This document shows positions 22,641-32,109 of a DNA stretch of 64,000 nt, one piece after another. The DNA comes from Maniola hyperantus (lineage: Eukaryota; Arthropoda; Insecta; Lepidoptera; Nymphalidae), in NCBI RefSeq assembly GCF_902806685.2, contig NC_048553.1:1736001-1800000 (forward strand), written 5' to 3'. Each line of letters starts with the position of its first letter. The stretch's first letter is position 1. The notes beneath the pieces are model-generated. The model was not told the DNA's origin. It ran no database searches and saw only the letters and a program-made list of their open reading frames with translations. The position numbers were made by a program, and so were the translations under genes.

Positions 22641-23032
22641 TATACAGAAGAGTACTTATCGGGTGAAGGATGAGCTCGGAAGTCCAGTATAATGTCTAGT
22701 ATGTAAACGTGCACGATGCCGTGTGCGGAGTAGAACACGAACGAACCTGGCTCGTTCTATTGCTTGTTTTTGGTCGTTTTTCCAGAAAAAAAGAGAGCTA
22801 GTCTGTGCTCGTGGTATTATACAAAAGAGTACTTATCGGGAAGGATGCTGGATGAGCTTGGAAGCCTAGTGTACTGTCTAGTGTTAGAACGTACACGATG
22901 CCGTGTAGCGCGTAGAACACGGACGAGCCTGGCTCTTTCTATTGCTTGATTTAGAAAAAGACAGCTATAGCTTCTAGGACACAAAACCACTACACGCATA
23001 GGTAATAAAACACACGTTACCACTTGACTCAC

Positions 23033-23158
23033 CCGTATATGGCGTCCTTGTCTCGCTTGTGCACGAGCGGCTCGCCGGGCAGCGCGTGCGCGGGCGCCGC
23101 GGGCGGGGGGTAGTGCACCGGGGGGATGTGGGGGTGCGTGAGTCTGTGCTCGTGGTAC
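23033..23158 (-). pseudogene. hth: Partial copy of hth exon, middle
   Basis: Same extent as the other partial copies. The donor GTGAGT is intact and the preceding bases are CTTCTGTGTAG. If that AG were used as an acceptor, the pseudoexon would be 125 nt with no stop in any of its three frames. Confidence 0.85.
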
Positions 23159-23549
23159 TACACAGAAGAGTACTTATCGGGTGAAGGATGAGCTCGGAAG
23201 TCCAGTATAATGTCTAGTATAGAAACATGCACGATGCCGTGTGCGGAGTAGAACACGAACGAACCTGGCTCGTTATATTGCTTGTTTTTGGTAGTTTTTC
23301 CAGAAAAAAGAGAGCTAGTCTGTGCTCGTGGTATTATACAAAAGAGTACTTATCGGGAAGGATGCTGGATGAGCTTGGAAGCCTAGTGTACTGTCTAGTG
23401 TTAGAACGTACACGATGCCGTGTAGCGCGTAGAACACGGACGAGCCTGGCTCTTTCTATTGCTTGATTTAGAAAAAGACAGCTATAGCTTCTAGGACACA
23501 AAACCACTACACGCATAGGTAATAAAACACACGTTACCACTTGACTCAC

Positions 23550-23675
23550 CCGTATATGGCGTCCTTGTCTCGCTTGTGCACGAGCGGCTCGCCGGGCAGC
23601 GCGTGCGCGGGCGCCGCGGGCGGGGGGTAGTGCACCGGGGGGATGTGGGGGTGCGTGAGTCTGTGCTCGTGGTAC
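23550..23675 (-). pseudogene. hth: Partial copy of hth exon, proximal
   Basis: Identical by eye to the middle copy and lies 517 bases downstream of the genuine exon end. It keeps the GTGAGT donor. On the same strand it still encodes the exon's C-terminal words up to KRDKDAIYG in one frame. Confidence 0.85.
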
Positions 23676-24066
23676 TACACAGAAGAGTACTTATCGGGTG
23701 AAGGATGAGCTCGGAAGTCCAGTATAATGTCTAGTATAGAAACATGCACGATGCCGTGTGCGGAGTAGAACACGAACGAACCTGGCTCGTTATATTGCTT
23801 GTTTTTGGTAGTTTTTCCAGAAAAAAGAGAGCTAGTCTGTGCTCGTGGTATTATACAAAAGAGTACTTATCGGGAAGGATGCTGGATGAGCTTGGAAGCC
23901 TAGTGTACTGTCTAGTGTTAGAACGTACACGATGCCGTGTAGCGCGTAGAACACGGACGAGCCTGGCTCTTTCTATTGCTTGATTTAGAAAAAGACAGCT
24001 ATAGCTTCTAGGACACAAAACCACTACACGCATAGGTAATAAAACACACGTTACCACTTGACTCAC

Positions 24067-24239
24067 CCGTATATGGCGTCCTTGTCTCGCTTGTGCACGA
24101 GCGGCTCGCCGGGCAGCGCGTGCGCGGGCGCCGCGGGCGGGGGGTAGTGCACCGGGGGGATGTGGGGGTGCGTGAGTCTGTGCTCGTGGTACATCGCGCC
24201 TCCCTCCATATAGCCCCCGCCGTGGAGGCTCTCGTCGTA
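24067..24239 (-). CDS. hth: homothorax exon, N-terminal region (173 nt)
   Basis: The exon encodes YDESLHGGGYMEGGAMYHEH, then a histidine/proline-rich stretch (THPHIPPVHYPPPAAPAHA) and GEPLVHKRDKDAIYG. Drosophila Hth begins MAQPRYDD and has HKRDKDAIYG just before the Hth domain, so this is the segment between the first few residues and the conserved domain. The acceptor TTTTCTCCAAATTCCAG precedes TACGACGAG, and the donor is GTGAGT. It holds 57 complete codons plus GG, which joins the single G starting the exon at 11867-12008. The region is very GC-rich compared with its surroundings. The start codon (expected in a small upstream exon ending MAQPR) is not in the window; an in-frame ATG upstream of the acceptor is intronic. 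Confidence 0.92.
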
Positions 24240-24305
24240 CTGGAATTTGGAGAAAATCATCCATTAAAGCAAACTGACGAATTAAGAATCATATCATCAT
24301 CATAA

Positions 24306-24618
24306 TCATGATCAACCTATCGCTGGCTCACTACAGAGCACTCCTCTCAGTATGAGAAGGCTTTGGACATTGTCCACCACGCTGGCCAAGTGCGGATTGG
24401 CAGACTTTCTAGGTTTCCACTGGGTTTCCTCACGATGCTTTCCTTCACCGTTATAGCCACAGGTATATGCACATATGCAGGTATAGTACAGGCAAATGAT
24501 ATTTAATTTCTTAAAACGCTCAAAACTCCGAAAGTTAGAGGTGAGTAGGTACTGCGTAACCCCGAACCGACCTCCCGAATAGGAGACGGACGTCCTAGCC
24601 ACTAGGCTATTACGGCTC
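24306..24618 (-). mobile_element. SINE1, nearly complete reverse copy
   Basis: On the minus strand it starts with the tRNA-like head AATAGCCTAGTGGCTAGGAC, continues through GTGAGGAAACCCAGTGG and ATCCGCACTTGGCCAGC, and ends near GTTGATCATGATTATGATG. Confidence 0.8.
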
Positions 24619-24648
24619 CTACGAACTAAGAATATCCTTATAGCATAA

Positions 24649-24859
24649 TATAATTCAAATTATAAATGCGAAAGTTTGTCTGTTTGTCTGCTAGCCTTTG
24701 ACGGCCCAACAGTTTACCCGATTTTGATGAAATTTGGTACAGAATTAGCTTACATCCAGGGAAGGACATAGGTTACTTTTAATCCCGGAAAATCAAAGAG
24801 TTCCTACAGGATTTTTAAAAACCTAAATCCACGCGGACGAAGTCGCGGGCATCCTCTAG
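24649..24859 (+). mobile_element. HelA Helitron-like element, complete
   Basis: TTATAAATGCGAAAGTTTGT near the start, standard body, and end hairpin CGCGGACGAAGTCGCG with CATCCTCTAG. The 5' TCC start is altered. Confidence 0.8.
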
Positions 24860-25190
24860 TTATGTATAAAATGTTCCAGTACAACACTTATTTATAACTT
24901 ACTTTTAAGTTGCAAAAAATGTTAATTAAACTGCAATTAAAAGGCATGCATACCTTACTGCAATTATAATTGAACGCAAGTTTGACACAGACATAAATAG
25001 AGACATGTGTGTTTTAAAAGAAAATAATAATTAAGTTTTATGCTGTTTAAAAATGCATTCCTGTCATTGATACATGATCCAACAATGGTCTCTAACCATA
25101 TAAGTAAGCTACAATAATTTAATTTTGCAATTTAGCTAGCTAGATACTTACCTGAGAAATACTTAATTACCTACTAATTAATTATTTAGT

Positions 25191-25633
25191 CTTTAACCAG
25201 TGTGTTCTTCCCGTCCTCACCTATGGTGCTGAAACGTGGACACTGCAGACAAACGGCCTTGTTCACAAATTCAAAGTCGCTCAGCGAGCTATAGAGAGGG
25301 CTATGTTAGGAGTTTCCCTGAGGGATAAGATCCGAAATGAGGAGGTCCGCAGGAGAACCAAGGTCACTGACATAGCCCAAACTATTAGCAAGCTGAAGTG
25401 GCATCGGGCAGGTCATGCCTGTCGTAGAGGCGATGGCAGTTGGAACCGGAAAGTCTTTGAGTGGAGACCGCGTTAGTGTGGGAGCCCTCCAGCACGATGG
25501 GCCGACGATATAAAGAGGCTGGCGGGAAGTGGCTGGATGAGGAAGGCTGAGGACCAGGTGTGGTGGCGCTCTTTAGGGAAGGCCTATGTCCAACAGTGGA
25601 TGTCCACAGGCTGATTATCATGATGATTATGAT
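25191..25633 (+). mobile_element. RTE-like LINE, C-terminal RT fragment with 3' tail
   Basis: The + strand encodes CVLPVLTYGAETWTLQ, then RAIERAMLGVSLRDKIRNEE, then DIAQTISKLKWHRAGHACRR, and after a stop QWMSTG near the end. These are typical of the C-terminal part of RTE-type LINE proteins after the RT core. It is 5' truncated and has in-frame stops. It ends in a short TGATGATTATGATGA tail. Confidence 0.85.
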
Positions 25634-25749
25634 GAATTATTTAGTACAGAACGCCTCTCCTAATAAGCAACTCTCTGCCCCGGCCCTCCCATGAACCTAT
25701 CATACGTCATAAGTACCTGGTTTCTTTTCCAACGGCTATTTAAACATAA

Positions 25750-25970
25750 TCTAAATTATATAAAACGAAAAGATGACTGACTGACTGACTGATCTATCAA
25801 CGCACAGCTCAAACTACTGGACGGATCGGGCTGAAATTTGGCATGCAGATAGCTATTATGACGTGAGCATCTGTTAAGAAAGGATTTTTGAAAATTTAAC
25901 CCCTAAAGAGGTAAAACAGGGGTTCAAAATTTGTGTAGTCCACGCGGACGAAGTCGCGGGCACAAGCTAG
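25750..25970 (+). mobile_element. HelB Helitron-like element, complete
   Basis: TCTAAATTATATAAAACGAA start, ACTACTGGACGGATCGGGCT inside, and CGCGGACGAAGTCGCG plus GGCACAAGCTAG end. Confidence 0.85.
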
Positions 25971-26311
25971 TAAAACTATACCATTTCTATGGTAACTCTA
26001 TGTTATAAATTATAACATAGATCAATAAACTAAAATAAAAACATCACAACACAGATACCTACTAGGTATAAACGTATAATTAAAAGGTGAAATAGATAAA
26101 AAAAGTGACAGCAGCCGATGCATATTCAACGGACAGTGAACAGCAAGTCATGCTGATACCCATCTGCCATCTTTGGTCTTTGGCCAGCAATTAACTCCTT
26201 TGAAAATGTATCTCTTTTAAACTTTTAGCTTTTAAACGCATTGGCCGCTTTTGTTTAGAGCTTTTAGAGTTTAATGGTACTTAACCTCTTAAATTATTAT
26301 TACTAGACTAG

Positions 26312-26536
26312 ATGTGATAGCCTAGTGGTTAAGATATCCGCCTTCTTTTCGGAAGGTCGGGGATTCGATCCCGGGCACGCACCACTAACTTTTCGGAATT
26401 ATGTGCGTTTTTAAAAAACAATTAAACAGAAAACAAAACCAATGCCTGCGAGTTCTCCATGTTCTCAAACGTGTGTGAAGTCTGCCAATCCGCATTGGGC
26501 CAGCGTGGCAGACTATGACCTTAACCCTTCTCACTT
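26312..26536 (+). mobile_element. SINE1, forward copy
   Basis: tRNA-derived head with A box TGATAGCCTAGTGGTTAAGA and B box GGGATTCGATCCCGGG, then a body with GTGTGTGAAGTCTGCCAATC and CGCATTGGGCCAGCGTGG. It serves as the reference for the other SINE1 copies. The 3' end runs into a HelA fragment. Confidence 0.85.
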
Positions 26537-26539
26537 CTT

Positions 26540-26716
26540 ATAAATCTCGTGGGAACTCTTTAATTTTCCGGCATAAAAAGTAGCCTATCTCCGTCCGTCC
26601 TCGGGATGTTATACCAAATTTCATCAAAATCGGTTGAACGGTCGATCCGTGAAAAGCTAGCAGACAGACAGACACACTTTCACACATATAATAATTAATA
26701 GGTATAGAAGTATGGA
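26540..26716 (-). mobile_element. HelA fragment, reverse
   Basis: On the minus strand it starts at TCCATACTTCTATACC, carries TGTGTCTGTCTGTCTGCTAG and stops before the terminal hairpin. A HelB 3' fragment joins its other side at 26717. Confidence 0.75.
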
Positions 26717-26831
26717 TGACACTCGCAACTTCGGAGGAGAAAGGATTTTCGAAAAATCAACCCCTAAGGGAGTGAAATAGGGGTTCGAAATTGGTGTTGA
26801 TCACGCGGACGAAGTCGCGAGCATAAGCTAG
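26717..26831 (+). mobile_element. HelB 3' fragment
   Basis: Enters at GAGAAAGGATTTTCG and ends with the CACGCGGACGAAGTCGCGAG hairpin and CATAAGCTAG. The 5' half is missing. Confidence 0.8.
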
Positions 26832-27125
26832 TAATGGCTATTTGCATACACAGCTCGATCCGTCGCGTCCGTTAGTTTGAACATTACATCGTATGTTATG
26901 TTACTAATGTATTTATTTAGGGTAAAGTAGAGATTCTCAACTTTTAGCAAATTATACTTTCAGAATATACGATAATGTGTGTAAGATACATTACAGATAA
27001 GAAAAATAACATTTAAACAAACTGTGAGACGCTATTATAATGCGTGTTAGTGTTACCATCACTTCTGGTGTTATTCTGTAAGCCTATGTGCTCGCCGGCG
27101 AGATCGCTGTCGAATGATAAACATG

Positions 27126-27301
27126 TACAGTACGTAGACGAAAGTAATTTACATCGATATTTAAAAGGGTATAGCAGATTTGTAGAGCGTTGTCCCTGTC
27201 AATGAGACCGACAAAACGTCATATAAGTATAAGTGACAGAGACAACGCTCTACAAAGCCGGAATATCATTCTAAAGGCTGATGTACATTACTTTCTGCCG
27301 C
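27126..27301. mobile_element. MITE-L foldback element
   Basis: The arms pair over about 70 bases. The inner part reads TTTGTAGAGCGTTGTCCCTG and CAGAGACAACGCTCTACAAA; the outer part reads GAAAGTAATTTACATC and, in reverse, GAAAGTAATGTACATC. No coding capacity. A second copy split by an insertion is at 59334-59830. Confidence 0.8.
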
Positions 27302-27505
27302 GTTATTTTGGTTTAAGTAGCACTAGGTACTTAATCAATTCAATTCAAATTCTTTATTGCGATATTTTTAAACTTCGCGATATTGTGTGCGTTTATTTTA
27401 CTTATTTCTCATAGTAAATATGTTCACCAAAATTATCTACTTATTTAAAAAAAAAACTCAAATAGCTAATCATTATCAAAACGGAGAGCTTTTTAGTTTC
27501 TAGTT

Positions 27506-27877
27506 TTATTTAGCATTGGGTGACGAAGTGGCGATCTCAAATCCAAAAGTCATTAAAGCTTGGTTAGTTTTAACACAATAGTACGACTTGCTAGCTCTTA
27601 GAACTAAATTAGTACCTACTATGCTTTTCTTTCGGTTGATACAAATATAGATATACAGATTTCGTTGTTTGGAATGTGCAAAAAACTTAAGAAGGATAAG
27701 AAAATACGTAAGCTGGAGAAGACAGATGAAGTATCGTAATAAGTGAAAAAATCTGTGATAGATGCTAAGACTAGCAAAAGGTTGAAGCGCCAAAAGACAA
27801 TGATAGATTCTGGCTGCGTCAGCGTTGGAAGCGAGGCTGTGTGAGAAAGTGTGGCTGAAACTTACAGAATAGCTCAT
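27506..27877 (-). other. Open frame of 123 codons, not called as a gene
   Basis: The frame is rich in Leu, Tyr and Ser, as expected from reading AT-rich DNA. I see no splice signals and no family resemblance. Part of the opposite strand (27680-27880) has a lysine/arginine-rich look, but with stops. Confidence 0.2.
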
Positions 27878-28107
27878 CAGATGCTAATGCGGGCAGTTCA
27901 CGCGCATTTCGCTCAAATGTTGTGTCTAATTTTGTTATTCTTGACTTCATGAATAAAACATGTGTTCACCGTATGTGTATAATATGAATTAAAATTGCCA
28001 ATTTCTTAACATGGAGTAGGTAAACGGCAAATTTATATAATTCCTACACGTTTGCACGCTGTACGCACATACCGTACAATCTTCATACATATTTTATGTA
28101 TGTTGGC

Positions 28108-28200
28108 TTTACCTCTTTGGCGCAGTGCTAAGCGTGCTATGGTCTTAATAAGAGGTCCGGGATTCGATTCATGGGAAAAGCAATTTTTCATCCCTCATCA
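28108..28200 (+). mobile_element. SINE2 head fragment
   Basis: CCTCTTTGGCGCAGTGCTAA and GGTCCGGGATTCGATTCATG correspond to the A and B boxes of the SINE2 head at 28736. The body is missing. Confidence 0.7.
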
Positions 28201-28735
28201 CTAACATTTAGTTCCGAGTACGCTCACTGCTGCGATCAGCGCCAAAATGGCGATAATCAAGTTGCTTCAAATACACATCTTCAATCGCATACCTAGTGTA
28301 CTATGTAATAGTATTATCTATACTTATAACAAAACTGTAGCAGGTCCAATTCTGTACATTGAAGATATTTTAAAATTTTTTTGGAAGGCACTCTATAACC
28401 GATACTGAACCCAAAACTGTAATTTTTTTTAAATTTTTGTCTGTCTGTATCATAGCCGTGCATCACGCTAAAACTACCTACAGAATGGATTCAAATGAAA
28501 CTTGGTATGATTGAGTTCATATAAGAAGGACATAGGATACTTTTTATTCCGAAATTCAGCATGGTTCCCTTGGGAGAGGTGATGAAAGTTAAAATGTGTA
28601 CTTAGTTGTAATTCATCAACGCGAAGTCTGATTTGATTCATTCTTCGAAAATCTTATTCTATTCTAAACTTATTTGCCAGTAAGACAGAAGTGGAGATGC
28701 GAGGGGGGCAAAGGGTTGACTTTTTTTGCATGAAT

Positions 28736-29074
28736 ACCTCCCTGGCGCAGTGGTGAGAGCTGTGGTCTTAATAGTGGGAGGTCCCGGGTTCGATTCCTGG
28801 CAGGGGCTTGGAATTTTATAATTTCTAAATTTCTGGTCTGGTCTGGTGGGAGGCTTCGGCCGTGGCTAGTTACCACCCTACCGGCAAAGCCGTGCCGCCA
28901 AGCGATTTAGCGTTCCGGTACGATGCCGTGTAGAAACCAAAGGGGTATGGGTTTAACAAAAACTGCCATACCCCTTCCAGGTTAGCCCGCTATCATCTTA
29001 GACTGCATCATCACTTACCACCAGGTGAGATTGCAGTCAAGGGCTAACTTGTATCTGAATAAAAAAAAAAAAAA
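28736..29074 (+). mobile_element. SINE2, full-length tRNA-derived SINE
   Basis: A box ACCTCCCTGGCGCAGTGGTG, B box GGGTTCGATTCCTGG, conserved body GTACGATGCCGTGTAG and CACCAGGTGAGATTGCAG, and tail CTAACTTGTATCTGAAT ending in about 15 A. About 338 bases. The layout fits the tRNA-headed SINEs common in Lepidoptera (Metulj-type, from memory). It is the best preserved SINE in the window. Confidence 0.9.
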
Positions 29075-29127
29075 CTATAATTAAAAACCTGGAGTGACTT
29101 ATGCTACTATTAACCTCATTATTGATA

Positions 29128-29194
29128 TCAAAGAGTTCCCACGGGCTTTCTGAAAATCTAAATCCACGTAGACAAAGTCGCGGGCATCAGCTAG
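29128..29194 (+). mobile_element. HelA 3' end fragment
   Basis: ATCAAAGAGTTCCCACGGG through to AGTCGCGGGCATCAGCTAG. The hairpin has two changes (GTAGACAAAGTCGC). Confidence 0.8.
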
Positions 29195-29371
29195 TTAAAG
29201 CTATATATCTATGGCTGGGTATGTCGGCCTGGCAGTCGACGGTAGCCATCAAAAAGCGTGAGTCGGCGATTGTAGATCGATCGACAGAGCCACCTGTTCG
29301 CACCGCTTTTATTTACAACGCTCTAATGGCCGACGCGGGCGACATGCGAGACCATTCAATACTATGTACAA

Positions 29372-29970
29372 ACTAGCTTCTGCCCGCGGCTTCGCCCGCG
29401 TGGCCTACAGGAAACAAATGGCATTTTTTTATTCAGAAACAAACATTATAACATCTGGACGCGCACCCTGCACCAGCACCGAATAACACATATAACCTTC
29501 CAACCCCCATTTCATCCCTTTAGGGGCGGATTTTCTCATAGTCGTTTCTTAGCTGACACCTAACCTCAAGAAAAAAACCTAGTTTCAAAATTTCAAGTCA
29601 TTAATATCAATAATTTAAACTGTCCCATACAAACTTTCATCCCCTATTTTACCACCCTTATGGGCAAATTTTCCAAAAATCCTGAAACATGTATTTCTTC
29701 ATTTGTGACAGAAAACCCAAATTCCAATTTTCATGCAAATAACTTGAAAAATGACGGACTTTGATACAAACTTTCATCCCCTATTTAACCCACTTAGGGG
29801 TGGAATTTCGAAAAATCCTTTCTTAGTGGATACCTACTCTTTACAAAGAATAGACTCTCCAAATTTCATGTTTTTAGGACCAGCGGTTTAGGCTGTGCGT
29901 TGATATATATATATATATATATCAGTCAGTCAGTCAGTCAGGACTTTGAATTTTATATATATAGATAGAT
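29372..29970 (-). mobile_element. HelC Helitron-like element, long copy
   Basis: On the minus strand it starts near TCTATCTATATATATAAAAT, has CTGACTGACTGACTGA, contains several blocks of the form TTTCATCCCCTATTTTACC (as seen on the + strand), and ends CGCGGGCGAAGCCGCGGGCA plus GAAGCTAGT. About 600 bases. An AT-dinucleotide tract sits near its 5' end at 29903-29924. Confidence 0.8.
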
Positions 29971-29995
29971 TACCTTACAAAACTCGTGTAGGCCT

Positions 29996-30126
29996 ACAGT
30001 TTTTGCAACTCACGAAGGCGAGTGAACTTTACTTGTGGTTAGGTCGTTTACATGTGCGTGCATCTCGGACCAATCGGTCGCGAGCACGCGCTCGCAAACG
30101 CACACATTTAGTATACCTCACTTATA
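29996..30126 (+). mobile_element. MITE-K, truncated
   Basis: TACAGTTTTTGCAACTCACG, with AAGGCGAGTG and TCGGACCAATCGGTCGCGAG, is the left two thirds of 12104-12300. It stops exactly where a MITE-H begins. Confidence 0.75.
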
Positions 30127-30312
30127 CCAGCAGGGCGATTGTCTAAAACCTGCATCAATCATTATTACAATCTCAATTGTTCTGATTGGCTGAATTTGTG
30201 CGATTCTTGTAGCAACAATGCATTGTAGCCAATAGTGAGCGAGCATTAACTAACCAGAGATGATTGCGATCGTGACATTGTAGCTGTCAAACAACCGCGG
30301 TAGGGCCACTGG
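30127..30312. mobile_element. MITE-H copy, complete
   Basis: CCAGCAGGGCGATTGTCTAA at one end and GCGGTAGGGCCACTGG at the other, 186 bases. It is the most complete copy with both ends outside the minisatellite. Confidence 0.85.
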
Positions 30313-30677
30313 TTTAAAGACTTCAAACTTCTATGGGGGGGGCGTACCGTTGTTTATTTTTTAATTAGATTATAATAAACTAGCTATACGTCTAGTAGGA
30401 AGGTACATAAAGGAAAGCTCTTAACCATTTACGACTCATTCCAGCGCATTATGATTGTTTTATGAGCAGATTTGCGCTTTATCGCGCCTTGAGGTCATTC
30501 TGTGACCGGTTTATTGCGTTGTTAAAAAGCCTAGACTTTCCGACTTGCCTATTGTGGGTAGGTACCTAGTACCTACATCTACCTTCCTACATACCTGTTG
30601 CTTAAACTAGAAATTTCCTTGTAAGAATTTTTAGAAAATTAATGAAAACTCTACACTAATATTATTAGAAATAGAAA

Positions 30678-30900
30678 TCTAAATATATAAAAGGAAAAGT
30701 GACAGACTGACTGACTGACTGATCTATCAACGCACAGCTCAAACTACTGGACGGATCGGGCTGAAATGTGGCATACAAATAGCTATTATGACGTAGGAAT
30801 CCACTAAGAAAGTATTTTTGAAAATTTAACCCTTAAGGGGGTGAAATAGGGGTTTGAAATTTGTGTAGTCCACGCGGACGAAGTCGCGAGCATAAGCTAG
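30678..30900 (+). mobile_element. HelB Helitron-like element, complete
   Basis: TCTAAATATATAAAAGGAAA start and CGCGGACGAAGTCGCGAGC plus ATAAGCTAG end. Confidence 0.85.
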
Positions 30901-30980
30901 TTCTTCATATGCAAAATGTGTGTTCCAAAAGATGATAATTGATAATTATTATAAAAGTTCAACACATATTAAGAGGTAAA

Positions 30981-31225
30981 GGGGTGATAGCCTAGTGGTT
31001 AAGACGTTGGTCTCTACGCCGAGTCGGGGGTTCGATTCCGGACACGCACGTACTATAATACTGTAGAACTTAAATATCACTTGGCGAAGGAAAACATCGT
31101 GAGAAAACCTGCATACCTGCGAGAGCAGTTAATAAATAATTATTATCAGAGGTGTATGAAGTCTGCCAATCCGCACTTGACCACTATGGTGGACTATTGC
31201 CTAAGCCCTTCTTATTCTGGTCTGA
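30981..31225 (+). mobile_element. SINE1, forward copy
   Basis: Head GGGGTGATAGCCTAGTGGTT and GGGGGTTCGATTCCGG; body GTGTATGAAGTCTGCCAATC and CGCACTTGACCACTATGG. The central part is shortened. Confidence 0.8.
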
Positions 31226-31534
31226 GAAGAAGTCCAGAATATACTTACATGGTTATCATTTTAAAAGGATGTGTTACCTATTGTTAACAAATTAGTAATT
31301 TATAATACAAAATGATAGAGCAATTGTCTATTTCCCCTATACAATTGACTTAATATCTAGGTTCCACCCCAGGTTACCTAGTACCTGGTATTAGCCCAGG
31401 AAACGATGGGGCAGGTATGATGACTTAAAAATATTGTTATATCGATTGGTTATGTACTTAAATATATTATATTTCGTACTTGTTGATATTGTTGATTGCT
31501 GGGCGAGCGTTCTTATCATTTAGGTAGGTATCAA

Positions 31535-31675
31535 TATGCAAATATCTATGCGAATATTCGTTACATCACATGTAACGAATATTCACATTCGCATTCGCGG
31601 ATATTCGCATATTTTTGCATATTCGAATTCATATTCGCATTCCGCGAAATTACTGCGAATGTTTTGCGAATAAAA
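31535..31675. repeat. Cluster of CGAATATTCG-type motifs with a 15-bp hairpin
   Basis: More than ten copies of ATTCG/CGAAT words fall in 140 bases. Arms 31552-31566 and 31570-31584 (GAATATTCGTTACAT and its complement) form a perfect stem with a 3-base loop. Further degenerate copies follow. Confidence 0.8.
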
Positions 31676-31810
31676 AATGTTTTGATAAATAGTAATAGTT
31701 CGTTGGTTAATAAAACAAAATCCATCAATCTCTTATGTTTTTTAATGTAATAAAAAATAAAAGTAACCTAACCTCGTAATCACATTATCATTCTTCTCTT
31801 TATCATTTAG

Positions 31811-32032
31811 TAACGGGACTGCCAAGGACTTCATCCGCGTGAACTACACAAATTTCAAACCCCTATTTCACCCTCTTAGGGGTTGAATTTTCAAAAATCC
31901 TTTCTTAGCGGATGTCTACGTAATAGTTATCTGAATGCCAAATTTCAGCCCGATCCGTCCAGTAGGTAGTTTGAGCTGTGTGTTGATAGATCAGCCAGTC
32001 AGTCAGTCACCTTTTCCTTTTATATATTTAGA
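31811..32032 (-). mobile_element. HelB Helitron-like element, reverse, 3' end decayed
   Basis: On the minus strand it starts TCTAAATATATAAAAGGAAA and reaches CACGCGGATGAAGTCCTTGG, where the hairpin and CTAGT are lost. The 73 bases next to its 5' end (32033-32105) are repeated exactly beside another HelB at 39523-39595. Confidence 0.8.
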
Positions 32033-32105
32033 TAGATTATCATGATGTTCACAGATAAAAGATGCACTAAAAGGCGACAGGGTTGGTTAAATGTCAAATA
32101 TTATT
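32033..32105 (-). repeat. 73-bp flank shared with 39523-39595
   Basis: The reverse complement of this stretch (AATAATATTTGACATTTAAC, then CAACCCTGTCGCC and onward to the HelB start) is identical by eye to 39523-39595. It lies outside the HelB boundary in both places. Confidence 0.85.
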
Positions 32106-32109
32106 TTAA

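Larger units (their letters stand above)
12009..24066 (-). other. hth: hth intron between the two visible exons
   Basis: It has a GTGAGT donor at 24066-24061 and a TTTTGCAG acceptor at 12009-12016. The intron holds a minisatellite, many repeats and the tandem exon-copy array. No other exon is visible in it. Confidence 0.85.
22399..24066 (-). repeat. hth: Tandem array of a 517-bp hth exon/intron unit
   Basis: Exon-like blocks recur with offsets of 517, 517 and 518 bases (boundaries at 24067, 23550, 23033 and 22515). Each unit contains the last 126 bases of the hth exon plus the start of the intron. An internal half-repeat restarts at TAGTCTGTGCTCGTGGTA. I saw no difference between the two units 23033-23549 and 23550-24066. 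The distal unit differs at a few sites, for example GGGCGCAGCGG for GGGCGCCGCGG. The part 22399-22514 is the intron portion of a further unit. All copies lie downstream of the genuine exon in the direction of transcription. Confidence 0.95.

Noticed and set aside
22764..23983. Repeated 61- to 79-codon + strand frames in the tandem array
   Set aside because: They recur because the 517-bp unit recurs, and lie opposite to hth intron sequence. No independent evidence of coding.
23851..24264. 137-codon minus frame spanning exon and intron copy
   Set aside because: It reads the hth exon in the wrong frame and continues through the splice donor.
24067..24270. ATG just upstream of the hth exon as the start codon
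   Set aside because: The in-frame ATG upstream (MIFSKFQ...) lies in the polypyrimidine/acceptor region. Drosophila Hth has MAQPR before YDD, which fits a separate upstream exon.
26312..26390. Functional tRNA gene
   Set aside because: A and B boxes are present, but the sequence does not fold into a full cloverleaf with an aminoacyl stem and continues into a SINE body.
27506..27877. 123-codon minus frame as a membrane protein
   Set aside because: The hydrophobic residues come from T-rich codons in AT-rich DNA. No start context or splice support.
28736..28810. Functional tRNA gene
   Set aside because: Same reason: it is the head of a complete SINE with a poly(A) tail.
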